From: an uncultured Labrenzia sp.
GTDB lineage: Bacteria > Pseudomonadota > Alphaproteobacteria > Rhizobiales > Stappiaceae
Assembly: GCA_937911395.1 (NCBI GenBank)
Contig: CALDSI010000242.1
Coordinates: 1 to 42,401, forward strand
DNA: 42,401 nt
Direction of reading: 5' to 3'
Shown here: positions 8,188 through 16,178 of the stretch, one piece after another
Layout: each line of letters begins with the position of its first letter
Numbering within the stretch: the stretch's first letter is position 1
Translations under genes and position numbers: made by a program
The notes under the pieces: model-generated
Databases searched by the model: none
Told to the model about the DNA's origin: nothing
What the model saw: the letters and a program-made list of their open reading frames with translations, nothing else

Positions 8188-8997
8188 CTATCCCTCTTCC
8201 AGCAACTCGGCCCAGGTTTTCGGGTTGTCACCATTGAGCGGGTTTTTGGGCGAGCGTTTGTAGCGGATGGTTTCCATTCGGAAGGCCTTCGCATCAAACA
8301 TCATCAGCCGGCCAGTGAGCCCCTCGCCTGTGCCGGTGAGTTCTTTCAACACTTCCATAGCCTGCATGGTGCCGAGAATTCCTGTCAGTGCGCCAAGAAC
8401 ACCAGCCTGTTCGCAAGTCGGCAACAATCCGGCCCGGGGCTTTTGCGGGAAGAGGCAGCGATAGGTCGGATTGGGAGTACCATCTTCTCCATTCTCGAAG
8501 GGCCGCAAGGTGGTGATAGAGCCATCAAATTGACCGACAGCCGCCGTCACCAGCGGTTTCTTGGCAAAAAAACAGGCGTCCGACACCAAATAGCGCGTGT
8601 CGAAATTGTCTGACCCATCAACCACCAGATCAAAGGCGGAAATCAGCTGCAAGGCATTTTGACCGGTGATCCGGAACGGAAACGGCTTCACCTCGACATT
8701 CGGATTGAGCCTTGCAATTGCTTCGGCAGCGCTCGCGACCTTTGGCTCGCCCAGTTGGTTGGTGTCGTGGATCACCTGCCGCTGCAGGTTGGACAGCGAG
8801 ACGGCGTCATCGTCCACGATCCCAAGCGTCCCGACGCCAGCGGCGGCCAGGTATTGCAAGACCGGGGCACCCAGCCCTCCGGCACCAATCACCAGAACAT
8901 TCGCGGTTTTCAGTTTCTGTTGCCCGGCTCCGCCGATGTCCTGAAGGACAATATGGCGGGCGTAGCGTTCCAGTTCAGCGGGCGACAATGACTGCAT
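8188..8997 (-). CDS. moeB: MoeB/ThiF/HesA-family adenylyltransferase
   Basis: E1-like enzyme that adenylates the C-terminal glycine of a small sulfur-carrier protein (MoaD or ThiS). The 269 residues start with LSPAELERYARHI, typical of MoeB. The nucleotide motif VIGAGGLGAPVLQYLAAAGVG is at about 36-56, then LSNLQRQVIH, DGSDNFDTRYL, and catalytic Cys in PTCEQAGVLG. The CxxC zinc pairs of E. coli MoeB are not seen (only YRCLFP). There is no rhodanese domain. MoeB and ThiF cannot be separated firmly by sequence alone; the N-terminus favours MoeB. Stands alone, convergent with the toxin gene. Confidence 0.88.
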   Translation of the reverse strand: MQSLSPAELERYARHIVLQDIGGAGQQKLKTANVLVIGAGGLGAPVLQYLAAAGVGTLGIVDDDAVSLSNLQRQVIHDTNQLGEPKVASAAEAIARLNPNVEVKPFPFRITGQNALQLISAFDLVVDGSDNFDTRYLVSDACFFAKKPLVTAAVGQFDGSITTLRPFENGEDGTPNPTYRCLFPQKPRAGLLPTCEQAGVLGALTGILGTMQAMEVLKELTGTGEGLTGRLMMFDAKAFRMETIRYKRSPKNPLNGDNPKTWAELLEEG

Positions 8998-9062
8998 ATT
9001 GAGGAGGCCTGTCCAGAGATTTCATTGCTTAGATGGGGGCAAATAATGGTTTCGATCAAGCG

Positions 9063-10133
9063 TTAGCCCAAAATCCGGCTGACCAGCCGCGCGGTGTAGT
9101 CGACCATCGGAATGACTCTCGAATAATTCAGCCGGGTCGGCCCAATGACGCCAAGAGCCCCGACGATCCGCTGGTTGCTGTCCCGGTACGGCGAGACAAC
9201 CAGCGACGAACCCGACAAGGAGAAGAGATTGTTCTCCGAGCCAATGAATATCCGGACACCCTCGCCTTTTTCGGCCAGTCCCAGGAGCTGAATGAGATCC
9301 TTCTTGTTCTCCAGATCGTCGAACAAAAGCTTGATACGCTCCAGATCCTCGGCGGCATCCAGGTCGGACAACAGATTGGACCGGCCGCGGACAATCAGCG
9401 TACCGGGATCTGCGACACCGTCTTCCCCGGTCCAGACGGCGAGGCCGGCATCAATGACTTTTTGACTGAGTTGATCCAGCTCGGCCTGATCCGCCGCGCG
9501 CACTTTTTCAAGCTCAGCCCGGATCTCGCTGATCGTGCGTCCTTGGATCATGGAATTGAGATAGTTCGAAGCTTCGACGAGAGCGGAGGATGGCAGATCC
9601 GGTGGCAGTTCGACGACCCGGTTTTCGACCGACCCATCTTCTCCAACCAGGATGGCGAGGGCCTTCAGCGGTTCTATGCGGACAAACTCGATATGCTTCA
9701 GGCGCATGTCGGATTTGTGCGTCAGCACAACACCTGCGCCCATGGACAGGCCTGACAGCAACTGGCTTGCCTCAGTCAGCACCTGTTCCGCGGAATTGGC
9801 TTGTTGGGAAGCCTTGACCTGAACGTCGATCTGCCGGCGTTCGTCCTGGGTCAGATCGCCGACCTCAAGAAGCGCGTCGACAAAAAACCTGAGGCCCATT
9901 TCTGTTGGCAAGCGGCCGGCGCTGGTATGCGGAGAATGCAGGAGGCCCATGTGCTCCAGATCCGACATCACATTGCGGATCGAGGCTGGCGATAGCGAAA
10001 TGTTGGGGTTGCGCGAGATGTTGCGCGAGCCGACGGGCTCTCCGGTATCAAGATAGGATTCCACGATCGAGCGGAAGATGTCTCGGGATCTTCTGTCGAG
10101 GTCGCTGAGGCTCAAGGTGTTTGTCTCCGTCAT
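9063..10133 (-). CDS. hrcA: Heat-inducible transcription repressor HrcA
   Basis: Represses chaperone operons (groESL and often grpE/dnaK) by binding CIRCE elements. About 356 residues. The winged-helix region is at the N-terminus: [27 protein letters not shown] then [29 protein letters not shown]. The middle and C-terminal GAF-like domain end with [33 protein letters not shown] chose ATG 10133; a TTG at 10157 would add 8 residues. Divergent from rph. grpE, often its neighbour, is not in the next genes. I found no CIRCE element (TTAGCACTC-N9-GAGTGCTAA) in its upstream region. Confidence 0.93.
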   Translation of the reverse strand: MTETNTLSLSDLDRRSRDIFRSIVESYLDTGEPVGSRNISRNPNISLSPASIRNVMSDLEHMGLLHSPHTSAGRLPTEMGLRFFVDALLEVGDLTQDERRQIDVQVKASQQANSAEQVLTEASQLLSGLSMGAGVVLTHKSDMRLKHIEFVRIEPLKALAILVGEDGSVENRVVELPPDLPSSALVEASNYLNSMIQGRTISEIRAELEKVRAADQAELDQLSQKVIDAGLAVWTGEDGVADPGTLIVRGRSNLLSDLDAAEDLERIKLLFDDLENKKDLIQLLGLAEKGEGVRIFIGSENNLFSLSGSSLVVSPYRDSNQRIVGALGVIGPTRLNYSRVIPMVDYTARLVSRILG

Positions 10134-10301
10134 GGTCCCAAAAACGCGTTGATCCAACGCTCATTCTTCAAGATATAGGCGCAAAACGGTCCAATGGTGA
10201 AGCTTGGCCTTTACGGCGCCGGGAAATGGGGTCTAAAAGGCCGTGAACAAACGAGGCGAACCTTTGGGTTTTGCCTTGATAACGGGCTGAAAGGGAGAGC
10301 C

Positions 10302-11015
10302 ATGCGTCCGTCAAAACGCGCTGCCGATGAACTTCGTGCCGTCACGCTGGAGCGTGGCGTATCCAAACATGCCGAGGGCTCGTGCCTTGTGAAGTTCGGC
10401 GATACGCATGTCCTGTGTACCGCAAGTCTGGAAGAGCGCGTCCCGCCGTGGCTGCGCGGCCAGAACAAGGGCTGGGTCACCGCCGAATATGGCATGCTGC
10501 CACGTGCGACCGGCAGCCGGATGCGCCGTGAGGCGAGCGCTGGCAAACAGTCCGGCCGCACACAGGAAATCCAGCGCCTGATTGGCCGCTCTTTGCGTGC
10601 CGTTGTGGATCTGCAGGCGCTGGGCGAAGTCCAGATTTCCGTCGACTGCGATGTGATCCAGGCTGATGGCGGCACGCGAACCGCTGCAATCACCGGGGCC
10701 TGGGTGGCTTTGCGGGACTGTGTTGAGTGGATGAAAGCCCGGGACATGGTGTCCGGGGAGGTGTTAACCGACCACATTGCGGCGATTTCCTGCGGGATTT
10801 ACGAAAACACACCGGTTCTTGATCTGGACTACGATGAAGACAGCACGGCCGAGACTGACGCCAATTTCGTCATGACCGGATCTGGCGGCATCGTGGAGAT
10901 CCAGGGCACGGCGGAGGGCAAGCCGTTCTCCGAAGACGAGTTTGGTCAGTTGATGAACCTTGCAAAGGCAGGGATCACGCGTCTGGTAGACCTTCAGAAA
11001 ATGGCAATCCTGTAA
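10302..11015 (+). CDS. rph: Ribonuclease PH
   Basis: Phosphorolytic 3'-5' exoribonuclease trimming tRNA 3' ends. 237 residues beginning [14 protein letters not shown], the normal family start, with AAGGGAG 6 bases before ATG 10302; the frame is open to 10194 but that part is not conserved-looking. Motifs: [78 protein letters not shown], and the C-terminal EIQGTAEG. First gene of an rph-rdgB-hemW run with short gaps; divergent from hrcA. Confidence 0.95.
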   Translation: MRPSKRAADELRAVTLERGVSKHAEGSCLVKFGDTHVLCTASLEERVPPWLRGQNKGWVTAEYGMLPRATGSRMRREASAGKQSGRTQEIQRLIGRSLRAVVDLQALGEVQISVDCDVIQADGGTRTAAITGAWVALRDCVEWMKARDMVSGEVLTDHIAAISCGIYENTPVLDLDYDEDSTAETDANFVMTGSGGIVEIQGTAEGKPFSEDEFGQLMNLAKAGITRLVDLQKMAIL

Positions 11016-11028
11016 GGACGTGACCACC

Positions 11029-11667
11029 ATGAGCCACCGCAATCTGGAACCGGGAAAACTGGTTGTTGCCAGCCACAACAAGGGAAAGCTGCGCGAGATC
11101 AATGAGCTCCTGCAGCCCTATGGGTTTGAGGTGGTCTCTGCGGGGGATCTGGGTCTTCCTGAGCCGGAAGAGACCGGGACAACGTTTGAAGCGAATGCCG
11201 AAATCAAGGCTGTGGCGTCGGCAACGGCCGCCAATCTGCCGGCCTTGGCCGATGACAGTGGCTTCTGTGTTGCCGAGCTGAAAGGTGATCCCGGTATCTA
11301 CTCCGCGCGCTGGGCGGGCCCCGACAAGGACTTCGCCATGGCGATGCGCACCGTGGAAGAAAAACTCCAATCGGCCGGAGCAACGACACCCGAGCGTCGC
11401 CGCGGCTCGTTTGTCGCGGTGTTGTGCCTGGCTTGGCCGGATGGGCACAAGGAGTTCTTCCGTGGTGAGGTGGAAGGCCAAATCGTTTGGCCGCCGCGCG
11501 GCACTCAAGGTTTTGGCTACGATCCGGTGTTTCAGCCGGACGGACATGAGCGCACCTTCGGCGAGATGACGTCGGAGGAAAAACACGGCTGGGGTCCTAA
11601 TACGCCTGCCTTGTCGCACCGCTCGCGGGCTTTTGAGCTCTTCGCAAAGGCCTGTTTGAAGGGATAA
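11029..11667 (+). CDS. rdgB: dITP/XTP pyrophosphatase (RdgB/HAM1 family)
   Basis: Hydrolyses non-canonical purine nucleoside triphosphates (ITP, dITP, XTP) to the monophosphate, keeping them out of nucleic acids. About 212 residues, usual length. Motifs: [12 protein letters not shown] near the N-terminus (triphosphate binding), [23 protein letters not shown] (metal site Asp), [13 protein letters not shown], and LSHRSRA near the end. ATG 11029 is preferred because AAGGA, formed across the rph stop, is about 11 bases upstream; GTG 11020 is too close to it. 13 bases after rph. Confidence 0.95.
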   Translation: MSHRNLEPGKLVVASHNKGKLREINELLQPYGFEVVSAGDLGLPEPEETGTTFEANAEIKAVASATAANLPALADDSGFCVAELKGDPGIYSARWAGPDKDFAMAMRTVEEKLQSAGATTPERRRGSFVAVLCLAWPDGHKEFFRGEVEGQIVWPPRGTQGFGYDPVFQPDGHERTFGEMTSEEKHGWGPNTPALSHRSRAFELFAKACLKG

Positions 11668-11672
11668 GCAAC

Positions 11673-12836
11673 GTGGCGGTCAATCAGGCCTCTGATGGCG
11701 GTTTCGGAATTTATGTGCATTGGCCGTTTTGCGCGGCCAAGTGCCCCTATTGTGATTTCAATTCGCACGTGCGCCACCAGCCCGTTGATCAAGCCCGCTT
11801 TGCGGCCGCCTTCGAGCGTGAATTGAGCCATTTTGCCGAGATGACACAAGGCAAGGTGGTCCAGTCGGTGTTTTTGGGCGGCGGGACTCCGTCCCTGATG
11901 GAACCGGCGACGGTGGAACGTGTTCTGACTGCAATCTCCGACCGTTGGTCACTGGACCCTGGAGTTGAAATCTCTCTGGAAGCCAATCCGACCTCGGTGG
12001 AGGCGGAGCGATTTAAAGGATACCGGGCAGCTGGCGTGAACCGCGTCTCGTTGGGTGTTCAGTCGCTACACGATAACGACCTGAAACTGCTTGGCCGCTT
12101 GCACGACGCTGCGACGGCCCGCAGGGCGATTGAAACAGCCCGGGCGACTTTCCCGCGCTTATCCTTTGATCTGATCTATGCCCGGCCCAATCAGACTTTG
12201 GCGCAGTGGGAAGCCGAGCTGAAGGACGCTATTGCGCTTGCGGCTGATCACCTGTCGCTCTACCAGCTGACCATCGAGGAAGGCACACCCTTCTACACGC
12301 TCTATCACGCCGGCAAGCTGACCATGCCGGATCAGGACTTGGGCGCAGAGTTCTATGAATTGACGCAGAAGGTAACGGAAGCTGAAGGCTTGCCAGCCTA
12401 TGAGGTGTCCAACCACGCCAAGCCCGGCGCCGAATGCCGTCACAATCTCGTTTATTGGCGTTATGGCGATTATGTCGGCGTTGGTCCGGGCGCCCATGGT
12501 CGTTTATCGGTCGGAGTGAACCGGATGGCGACGTCCGTCGAGCGCCACCCTGAAACCTGGCTGGAGGCTGTTGAGCAGAACGGTCACGGCATGATCGAGT
12601 TCTCCGGCCTTAACGAAGAAGAGCAAGGCGACGAGTTCCTGCTGATGGGACTGCGGTTGACCGAAGGGATTGATCTGAAACGCTATCAGGCATTCGCCCA
12701 CCGATCTGTCGATCCCAAGCGGTTAAATGACCTCCTGGAACACGGAATGGTGGAAGAACTCGGGGAAAACCGGGTTCGTGCAACGAGGGAAGGATTTTTT
12801 GTTCTGGACGCTGTGGTCGCGGATTTGGCTGCATAA
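11673..12836 (+). CDS. hemW: Radical SAM heme chaperone HemW
   Basis: HemN-like radical SAM protein of 387 residues that binds heme and is thought to deliver it to membrane hemoproteins. The [4Fe-4S] motif CAAKCPYC is at residues 20-27, with the extra Cys of coproporphyrinogen oxidase replaced by Asp-Phe (CDF), typical of HemW. Other motifs: FLGGGTPSLM at about 67, EANPTSVE, GVNRVSLGVQSL, SFDLIYARPNQT, and LYQLTIEEGTPF. Starts with GTG at 11673, 8 bases after GAAGGGA, overlapping the end of rdgB; gap to rdgB is 5 bases, so this is one operon. Confidence 0.92.
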   Translation: MAVNQASDGGFGIYVHWPFCAAKCPYCDFNSHVRHQPVDQARFAAAFERELSHFAEMTQGKVVQSVFLGGGTPSLMEPATVERVLTAISDRWSLDPGVEISLEANPTSVEAERFKGYRAAGVNRVSLGVQSLHDNDLKLLGRLHDAATARRAIETARATFPRLSFDLIYARPNQTLAQWEAELKDAIALAADHLSLYQLTIEEGTPFYTLYHAGKLTMPDQDLGAEFYELTQKVTEAEGLPAYEVSNHAKPGAECRHNLVYWRYGDYVGVGPGAHGRLSVGVNRMATSVERHPETWLEAVEQNGHGMIEFSGLNEEEQGDEFLLMGLRLTEGIDLKRYQAFAHRSVDPKRLNDLLEHGMVEELGENRVRATREGFFVLDAVVADLAA

Positions 12837-13106
12837 CCTGATTTTCTTGAGCGCTTTAATACATTTATCACTTTGATTTAAATAGCTAACTTTCTTAATC
12901 ACCGGGTAACTGCTTTGGCGGCAAAATAATTCGTTCGCCGAAAAAAGGTCTAGAATGACCGGGTCCCTACCAATTACCAGTATTGCCGGGGCCAAGTGGC
13001 GTGGCTATCCTGCTGCAATGCAACAGGTGGTGCAGGAACAACCGTCATGTATTCCGAGTTCATAAAAACGGCGGGTAGCAACTACCTGAACAAAGGAGAT
13101 GCCCCT

Positions 13107-14666
13107 TTGCCTTTTTATCATCTTTACGAGCTGAACCATGCGGCTATGGCGCCTCTGCGCGCAATGGCCGACATGACCAAGCTGTATTTTCAAAATCCTC
13201 TGAACCCGATGACCCACACCAGCATGGGCCGGCAAATTGCCGCCAGCTGTGAAGTTCTGGAACGCACGACACGGCGCTACGGAAAGCCGGAGTTCGGCAT
13301 TGACGACACGGTTGTCGGCGGTGTCCGCGTTCCTGTGCGGGAATCCGCGGTCTGGAGTAGGCCGTTCTGTGATCTGATCCGGTTTGAGCGCGGCGTCACC
13401 ACACAGCGTAACGACCCGAAGGTTCTCATCGTCGCGCCGATGTCCGGTCACTATGCGACACTGCTCCGCGGCACAGTCGAAGCATTGCTGCCAAACGCCG
13501 ATGTTTACATCACGGACTGGATCGATGCGCGGATGGTTCCGATCCAGGACGGCAAGTTCGATCTGGACGACTACATCGATTACATCATTTCGATGCTGCA
13601 CTTCCTCGGGCCGGACGCTCATGTGCTTGGCGTTTGCCAACCATCCGTTCCGGTTCTGGCCGCCGTTGCTGTGATGGAAGACCGGGACGATCCGTATGTG
13701 CCGTCCACAATGACCTTGATGGGCGGCCCGATCGACACCCGCGTTGCGCCGACCGCTGTGAATGACCTCGCCGTTTCCAAGGGGATCGACTGGTTCAAGA
13801 ATAACGTCGTCATGAAGGTGCCCTTCCCGCACCCGGGTTTCATGCGCGACGTCTATCCGGGTTTCCTGCAGTTGTCCGGTTTCATGAGCATGAACCTCGA
13901 CCGGCATGTGACTGCGCATAAGGACTTCTTCCAGCACTTGGTAGAAGGTGATGGCGACAGCGCGGAAAAACACCGCGAGTTCTATGACGAATATCTCGCA
14001 GTCATGGATTTGACGGCGGAGTTCTACCTTCAGACGGTCGAAACGGTTTTCATCGACCATTCGCTGCCACAAGGCACGATGATGCATAATGGGCGCTTGG
14101 TGGATTGCAGCAAGATTACGCGCACGGCTCTCCTCACTGTTGAAGGTGAGAAGGACGACATCACCGGCCGTGGCCAGACGAAAGCCGCGCATGCGCTCTG
14201 CACCAACCTTGCAGACGATATGAAGGCGCACTACGAGCAGCCAAATGTCGGCCACTACGGTGTCTTCAACGGATCCCGTTGGCGGGCAGAAATCGCACCG
14301 CGTGTGATGGATTTCATCCGTTCAAACCGGGCGGATATGCGCGGTAAGAAATCAGCGCCTGCCGCGTCAAAACCGGCTGCTGCACCTGCCAAAGCCGCGT
14401 CTGCGGCCGCGTCGTCCAAGGCACCACTGGAAAAAATCCTGTTGGCCAAGCCGAAAGGCGTCGCCGATGATTTGACCGCCATCAGTGGTGTCGGCCCCAA
14501 ACTGCAAGCAGCGCTTAACGAGGCAGGCATCTTCCATTACTGGCAGATCGCGTCGCTGACTGATGAGCAGATTGAAGCGCTTGATTCCAAACTGGATTTC
14601 CGCGGCCGTATGGCGCGGGACAATTGGATCGAGCAGGCGCGTCAGCTGTCCGAAACAGTGAACTGA
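13107..14666 (+). CDS. phaZ: Intracellular polyhydroxyalkanoate depolymerase with C-terminal helix-hairpin-helix domain
   Basis: Degrades stored PHA granules. The first ~410 residues are a PhaZ: start PFYHLYELNHAAMAP, PMSGHYATLLRGTVE at about 111-125, nucleophile Cys177 in LGVCQPS, Asp350 or Asp351 in VEGEKDD, and His383 in PNVGHYGVF. Then a Lys/Ala/Pro-rich linker (about 413-440) leads to an HhH domain (about 453-515, DDLTAISGVGPKLQAALNEAG, then FRGRMARDNW). Such a domain is not part of the standard ~410-420 residue enzyme; similar DUF4332/HhH tails occur on some alphaproteobacterial ribosomal L21 proteins. The start TTG 13107 follows AAAGGAG by 7 bases; ATG 13047 is an alternative. Monocistronic, with its own terminator. 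Confidence 0.9.
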   Translation: MPFYHLYELNHAAMAPLRAMADMTKLYFQNPLNPMTHTSMGRQIAASCEVLERTTRRYGKPEFGIDDTVVGGVRVPVRESAVWSRPFCDLIRFERGVTTQRNDPKVLIVAPMSGHYATLLRGTVEALLPNADVYITDWIDARMVPIQDGKFDLDDYIDYIISMLHFLGPDAHVLGVCQPSVPVLAAVAVMEDRDDPYVPSTMTLMGGPIDTRVAPTAVNDLAVSKGIDWFKNNVVMKVPFPHPGFMRDVYPGFLQLSGFMSMNLDRHVTAHKDFFQHLVEGDGDSAEKHREFYDEYLAVMDLTAEFYLQTVETVFIDHSLPQGTMMHNGRLVDCSKITRTALLTVEGEKDDITGRGQTKAAHALCTNLADDMKAHYEQPNVGHYGVFNGSRWRAEIAPRVMDFIRSNRADMRGKKSAPAASKPAAAPAKAASAAASSKAPLEKILLAKPKGVADDLTAISGVGPKLQAALNEAGIFHYWQIASLTDEQIEALDSKLDFRGRMARDNWIEQARQLSETVN

Positions 14667-14698
14667 CGCAATAATCCGCTCTGAGTTTTTCGAGATTG

Positions 14699-14734
14699 AA
14701 ATCCCCGCCGGAAACGGTGGGGATTTTCTTGTTT
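14699..14734 (+). terminator. Terminator after the PHA depolymerase gene
   Basis: AAATCCCCGCCG (14699-14710), GAAA tetraloop, CGGTGGGGATTT (14715-14726): a 12-bp stem with one G-U pair, followed by TCTTGTTT. 33 bases after the depolymerase stop. Confidence 0.85.
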
Positions 14735-14830
14735 GGAGTGCTGGAATGCCTGAATACGGATCACAAATCCTTGAAGCGCGCTGCGTCAATCCCCACCTCA
14801 AGGTCGTGGATGTCTTTAATGGATAGGACA

Positions 14831-15256
14831 ATGACGACGACCAAAAGCTGCATGATTAAACCTGCCTGGACGCCGATGACAATTGGTCTAATGGTGCTCG
14901 GGTTCGTGGTGTTCTGGCCGCTGGGCCTCGCCATGTTGGCCTACATTTTGTGGGGCGACAGATTTGAGGGAATGGCGCGCGACGCACGGGATCAATGGCG
15001 TGGAAGTCCGCTGAAAGGAGCCTTTGAAAACATGAACAAGCCTTCTTATAGCCGGACCGGCAATGTTGCTTTCGATGAGTATCGCGAGCGCGAACTGAAA
15101 CGTCTGGAAGAAGAGCGGGCGAAGATCGATGCCATGCGCAACGAATTCGATGAGTTCCTGACCGAGTTGCGCCGTGCGCGTGATCAGGAAGAGTTCGATC
15201 GCTTCATGGCCAATCGTGGCCGTCCCAACACCGGGCCGGAAGCAAACCCGGCCTAA
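14831..15256 (+). CDS. DUF2852 membrane protein
   Basis: A 141-residue protein. One hydrophobic segment (about residues 16-38, MTIGLMVLGFVVFWPLGLAMLAYILWG) is followed by a long charged coiled-coil region (FDEYRERELKRLEEERAKIDAMRNEF, then LTELRRARDQEEFDRFM) and a short Pro/Asn-rich end. This layout, with WP.GL..L.Y..WGDR, fits DUF2852, a family common in Rhizobiales without known function. ATG 14831 is preceded by AGGA at short spacing; in-frame ATGs at 14816 and 14825 are possible. Stands alone between two hairpin terminators. Confidence 0.8.
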   Translation: MTTTKSCMIKPAWTPMTIGLMVLGFVVFWPLGLAMLAYILWGDRFEGMARDARDQWRGSPLKGAFENMNKPSYSRTGNVAFDEYRERELKRLEEERAKIDAMRNEFDEFLTELRRARDQEEFDRFMANRGRPNTGPEANPA

Positions 15257-15306
15257 GTCTGATACCTCCTCCCAGAGCCGCCTTATCCCCGGGCGGTCAG
15301 ACCGAG

Positions 15307-15341
15307 AGCGGCGCCCTGAAAAGCGCCGCTTTCGTCCGTTT
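15307..15341 (+). terminator. Probable terminator after the DUF2852 gene
   Basis: AGCGGCGC (15307-15314), 8-base loop, GCGCCGCT (15323-15330), then TTCGTCCGTTT. The stem is strong but the T-run is broken, so termination is likely but not certain. Confidence 0.55.
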
Positions 15342-15376
15342 CAACCACCTGCTTTCTCGCTTAATATCCACCCACA

Positions 15377-16138
15377 ATGATTCGACTTAAAACCTTTGGG
15401 GGCAAGCTGCGCGCCCGAAAGCCGGCATTGCCGGACCACATCGAAATCGACACCGGTGATGCGCCGGTCCGAATTCGCCTGCGCGCCAATCCAAGAGCGC
15501 AGCGCTATCTCTTACGCTTGCCGGCGGACCATTCCGGACCGGTTCTGACGGTGCCGAAAGGTGGTGATTTACAAAGGGCCGAGCGGTTTGCCCGCCAACA
15601 CATCGACTGGCTCATTGAACGGCTTGAATGCCGGCCGGACCACGTTGCGTTGCGTCCTGGCGATCTCGTGCCGCTTCGGGGTAAAGAGCATCTGATTGTC
15701 CCGACCGGTCAGCTTCGTGGTCTGGTCTCAACCGGACAGGCTGTGTGCGGGACCCCGGCTCTGCTCGTGCCCGGTGCTGAGGAGCACGCGCCGAGGAAGG
15801 TGACCACCTGGTTGAAGGGTCAGGCAAAGGCCGATTTGACGCAACGCGCCGAAGACCATGCGGCAAAGATCGGCAAGAAAATTGCCGCGATCAGTGTTCG
15901 CGACACAAAAAGCCGCTGGGGCTCGTGCGCGTCTAACGGCCGATTATCCTTTTCCTGGCGCCTTATACTGGCACCACCGGATATCCTGGATTATGTCGCG
16001 GCCCATGAGGTGGCGCATTTGAAGGAAATGAACCACTCGGACAGGTTTTGGCGCTTGTGCGAAGAGCTTGCCCCGCAGACACCCGAAGCCCGCGTCTGGC
16101 TCAAAGAACACGGGATCCGGCTGCACGGCTACGGATGA
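15377..16138 (+). CDS. YgjP/SprT-like zinc metallopeptidase
   Basis: A 253-residue protein of the M48-related YgjP (DUF45) family. The zinc motif HEVAHLKEMNHSDRFW is at about residues 210-225 (HExxH with the second ligand His in NHSD). Preceding conserved elements: VRDTKSRWGSCASNGRLSFSWRLILAP at about 174-200. The N-terminal part (IRLRANPRAQRYLLRLP, VPKGG, AERFARQHIDWL) is also typical. No signal peptide, so cytoplasmic. The biological substrate of the family is unknown. Start ATG 15377 has no strong ribosome site. Convergent with the PBP1A gene, 40 bases apart. Confidence 0.85.
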   Translation: MIRLKTFGGKLRARKPALPDHIEIDTGDAPVRIRLRANPRAQRYLLRLPADHSGPVLTVPKGGDLQRAERFARQHIDWLIERLECRPDHVALRPGDLVPLRGKEHLIVPTGQLRGLVSTGQAVCGTPALLVPGAEEHAPRKVTTWLKGQAKADLTQRAEDHAAKIGKKIAAISVRDTKSRWGSCASNGRLSFSWRLILAPPDILDYVAAHEVAHLKEMNHSDRFWRLCEELAPQTPEARVWLKEHGIRLHGYG

Positions 16139-16178
16139 GGCACTGGGCCATCGCGCGTTCAGGAGCATACCCGCCAAA

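Noticed and set aside
10134-10301. CIRCE element expected near hrcA
   Set aside because: No TTAGCACTC/GAGTGCTAA pair was found between hrcA and rph.
12837-13106. Promoter boxes TTGATT/TAATCA upstream of the depolymerase gene
   Set aside because: Spacing is 17 bp but the -10 match is poor, so no promoter is claimed.
13005-14255. 416-codon open frame antisense to the PHA depolymerase
   Set aside because: Shadow of a recognised gene in high-GC DNA, without protein motifs.
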